17,376 nt of DNA, taken from positions 1 to 17,376 of the forward strand of contig MU634013.1 in NCBI GenBank assembly GCA_026770595.1, read 5' to 3'. Within the stretch, counting starts at the first letter, position 1. Each line of letters opens with the position of its first letter. Below are positions 17,066 through 17,376 of this stretch, piece after piece. The position numbers were made by a program, and so were the translations under genes. Under the pieces are notes generated by a model. The model searched no databases. It was not told the origin of the DNA and worked only from the letters and a program-made list of their open reading frames with translations. This DNA comes from Ochromonadaceae sp. CCMP2298 (lineage: Eukaryota; Sar; Synurophyceae; Ochromonadales; Ochromonadaceae).

Positions 17066-17376
17066 TTCGCTCCAAACGTCCTCCACTGCCTGGAACACTG
17101 AGAACGGAGCTTTCGAGGCGATGATGCCTTTGATTGTGTGGGGCAACCCACTGCTGCTCTTCGTGACCGAATTTTTGGGGCCAATGTCCGAATTTTGGTC
17201 CGGTTCAATGAAACTCGGCAAAACCTTACACTTGCGGAAGTCCGGCGAAACCTTCAGGTATTTTTTGTCAAAATATGGCCAAAAATGTCCCTTTTATTTT
17301 CTGACTTTTGGGCGGGTTTACCCTTACCAATCGTGGGAAAATAAAACGCTTTATCTTGAGTGGAGGGTGAAACGGC
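17066..17376. repeat. Repeat-like sequence at the right edge
   Basis: From about 17165 onward the sequence carries motif variants also seen at the left edge and at 15.6 kb: CCGAATTTTTGGGGCC and CCGAATTTTGGTCC as near-tandem copies, CTCGGCAAAACCT (17214-17226, identical to 15593-15605), CCGGCGAAACCT, and GGCCAAAAATG. It may hold the promoter or first exon of the small coiled-coil gene, but no supportable gene is visible. Confidence 0.4.

Noticed and set aside
1-17376. tRNA, rRNA, CRISPR array, prokaryotic operon or viral genes
   Set aside because: I found no cloverleaf, no rRNA-like block, no regularly spaced repeats with unique spacers, no ribosome binding sites and no recognisable viral or transposase protein.

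Overview
The window is eukaryotic nuclear DNA. It has GT-AG introns, no ribosome binding sites or operons, and eukaryote-only proteins (EMC6, VPS25/ESCRT-II, a BBS6-type chaperonin, a JmjC protein). The genes point to a flagellated alga with a complex red-type plastid. BBS6 implies cilia. A 10-helix protein of the silicon-transporter (SIT) fold is typical of ochrophyte stramenopiles, haptophytes and relatives. One protein starts with a signal peptide followed by an 'ALS|FHFRAP' junction, which resembles the ASAFAP-type plastid targeting signal of secondary red algae. TAA, TAG and TGA all serve as stops, so the code is standard. I cannot decide between photosynthetic stramenopile and haptophyte.

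Layout: (1) 1-132, repeat-like sequence; (2) 133-563, a near-perfect inverted repeat with 211-bp arms and a 9-nt spacer; (3) 875-2728 (+), SIT-like transporter, 4 exons; (4) 3294-6257 (-), MKKS/BBS6-like chaperonin in one long exon; (5) 6707-7189 (+), small Cys/His-cluster protein; (6) 7991-10519 (+), membrane-anchored JmjC protein resembling JMJD8; (7) 10733-11808 (-), four-helix membrane protein, 3 exons, with a minisatellite in intron 1; (8) 12255-12581 (+), EMC6; (9) 12744-15305 (-), probable plastid protein with a SAP domain and a dienelactone-hydrolase-like domain that seems to lack its nucleophile; (10) 15881-16538 (+), VPS25, 2 exons; (11) 16742-17065 (-), small coiled-coil protein with uncertain 5' end.

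The genes are densely packed and mostly alternate in strand. Convergent pairs are 160-570 bp apart and divergent pairs share 440-580 bp upstream regions. They do not form one pathway. EMC6 and the JmjC protein belong to the ER, VPS25 to endosomes, BBS6 to ciliary assembly, and the SAP/DLH protein probably to the plastid. The most unusual items are the plastid SAP/pseudo-hydrolase, the SIT-like protein with altered EGxQ motifs, the foldback element upstream of it, and an intron whose last 276 nt lack any AG because a minisatellite has expanded there. I see no operon-like or defence-type system, tRNA, rRNA or CRISPR array.
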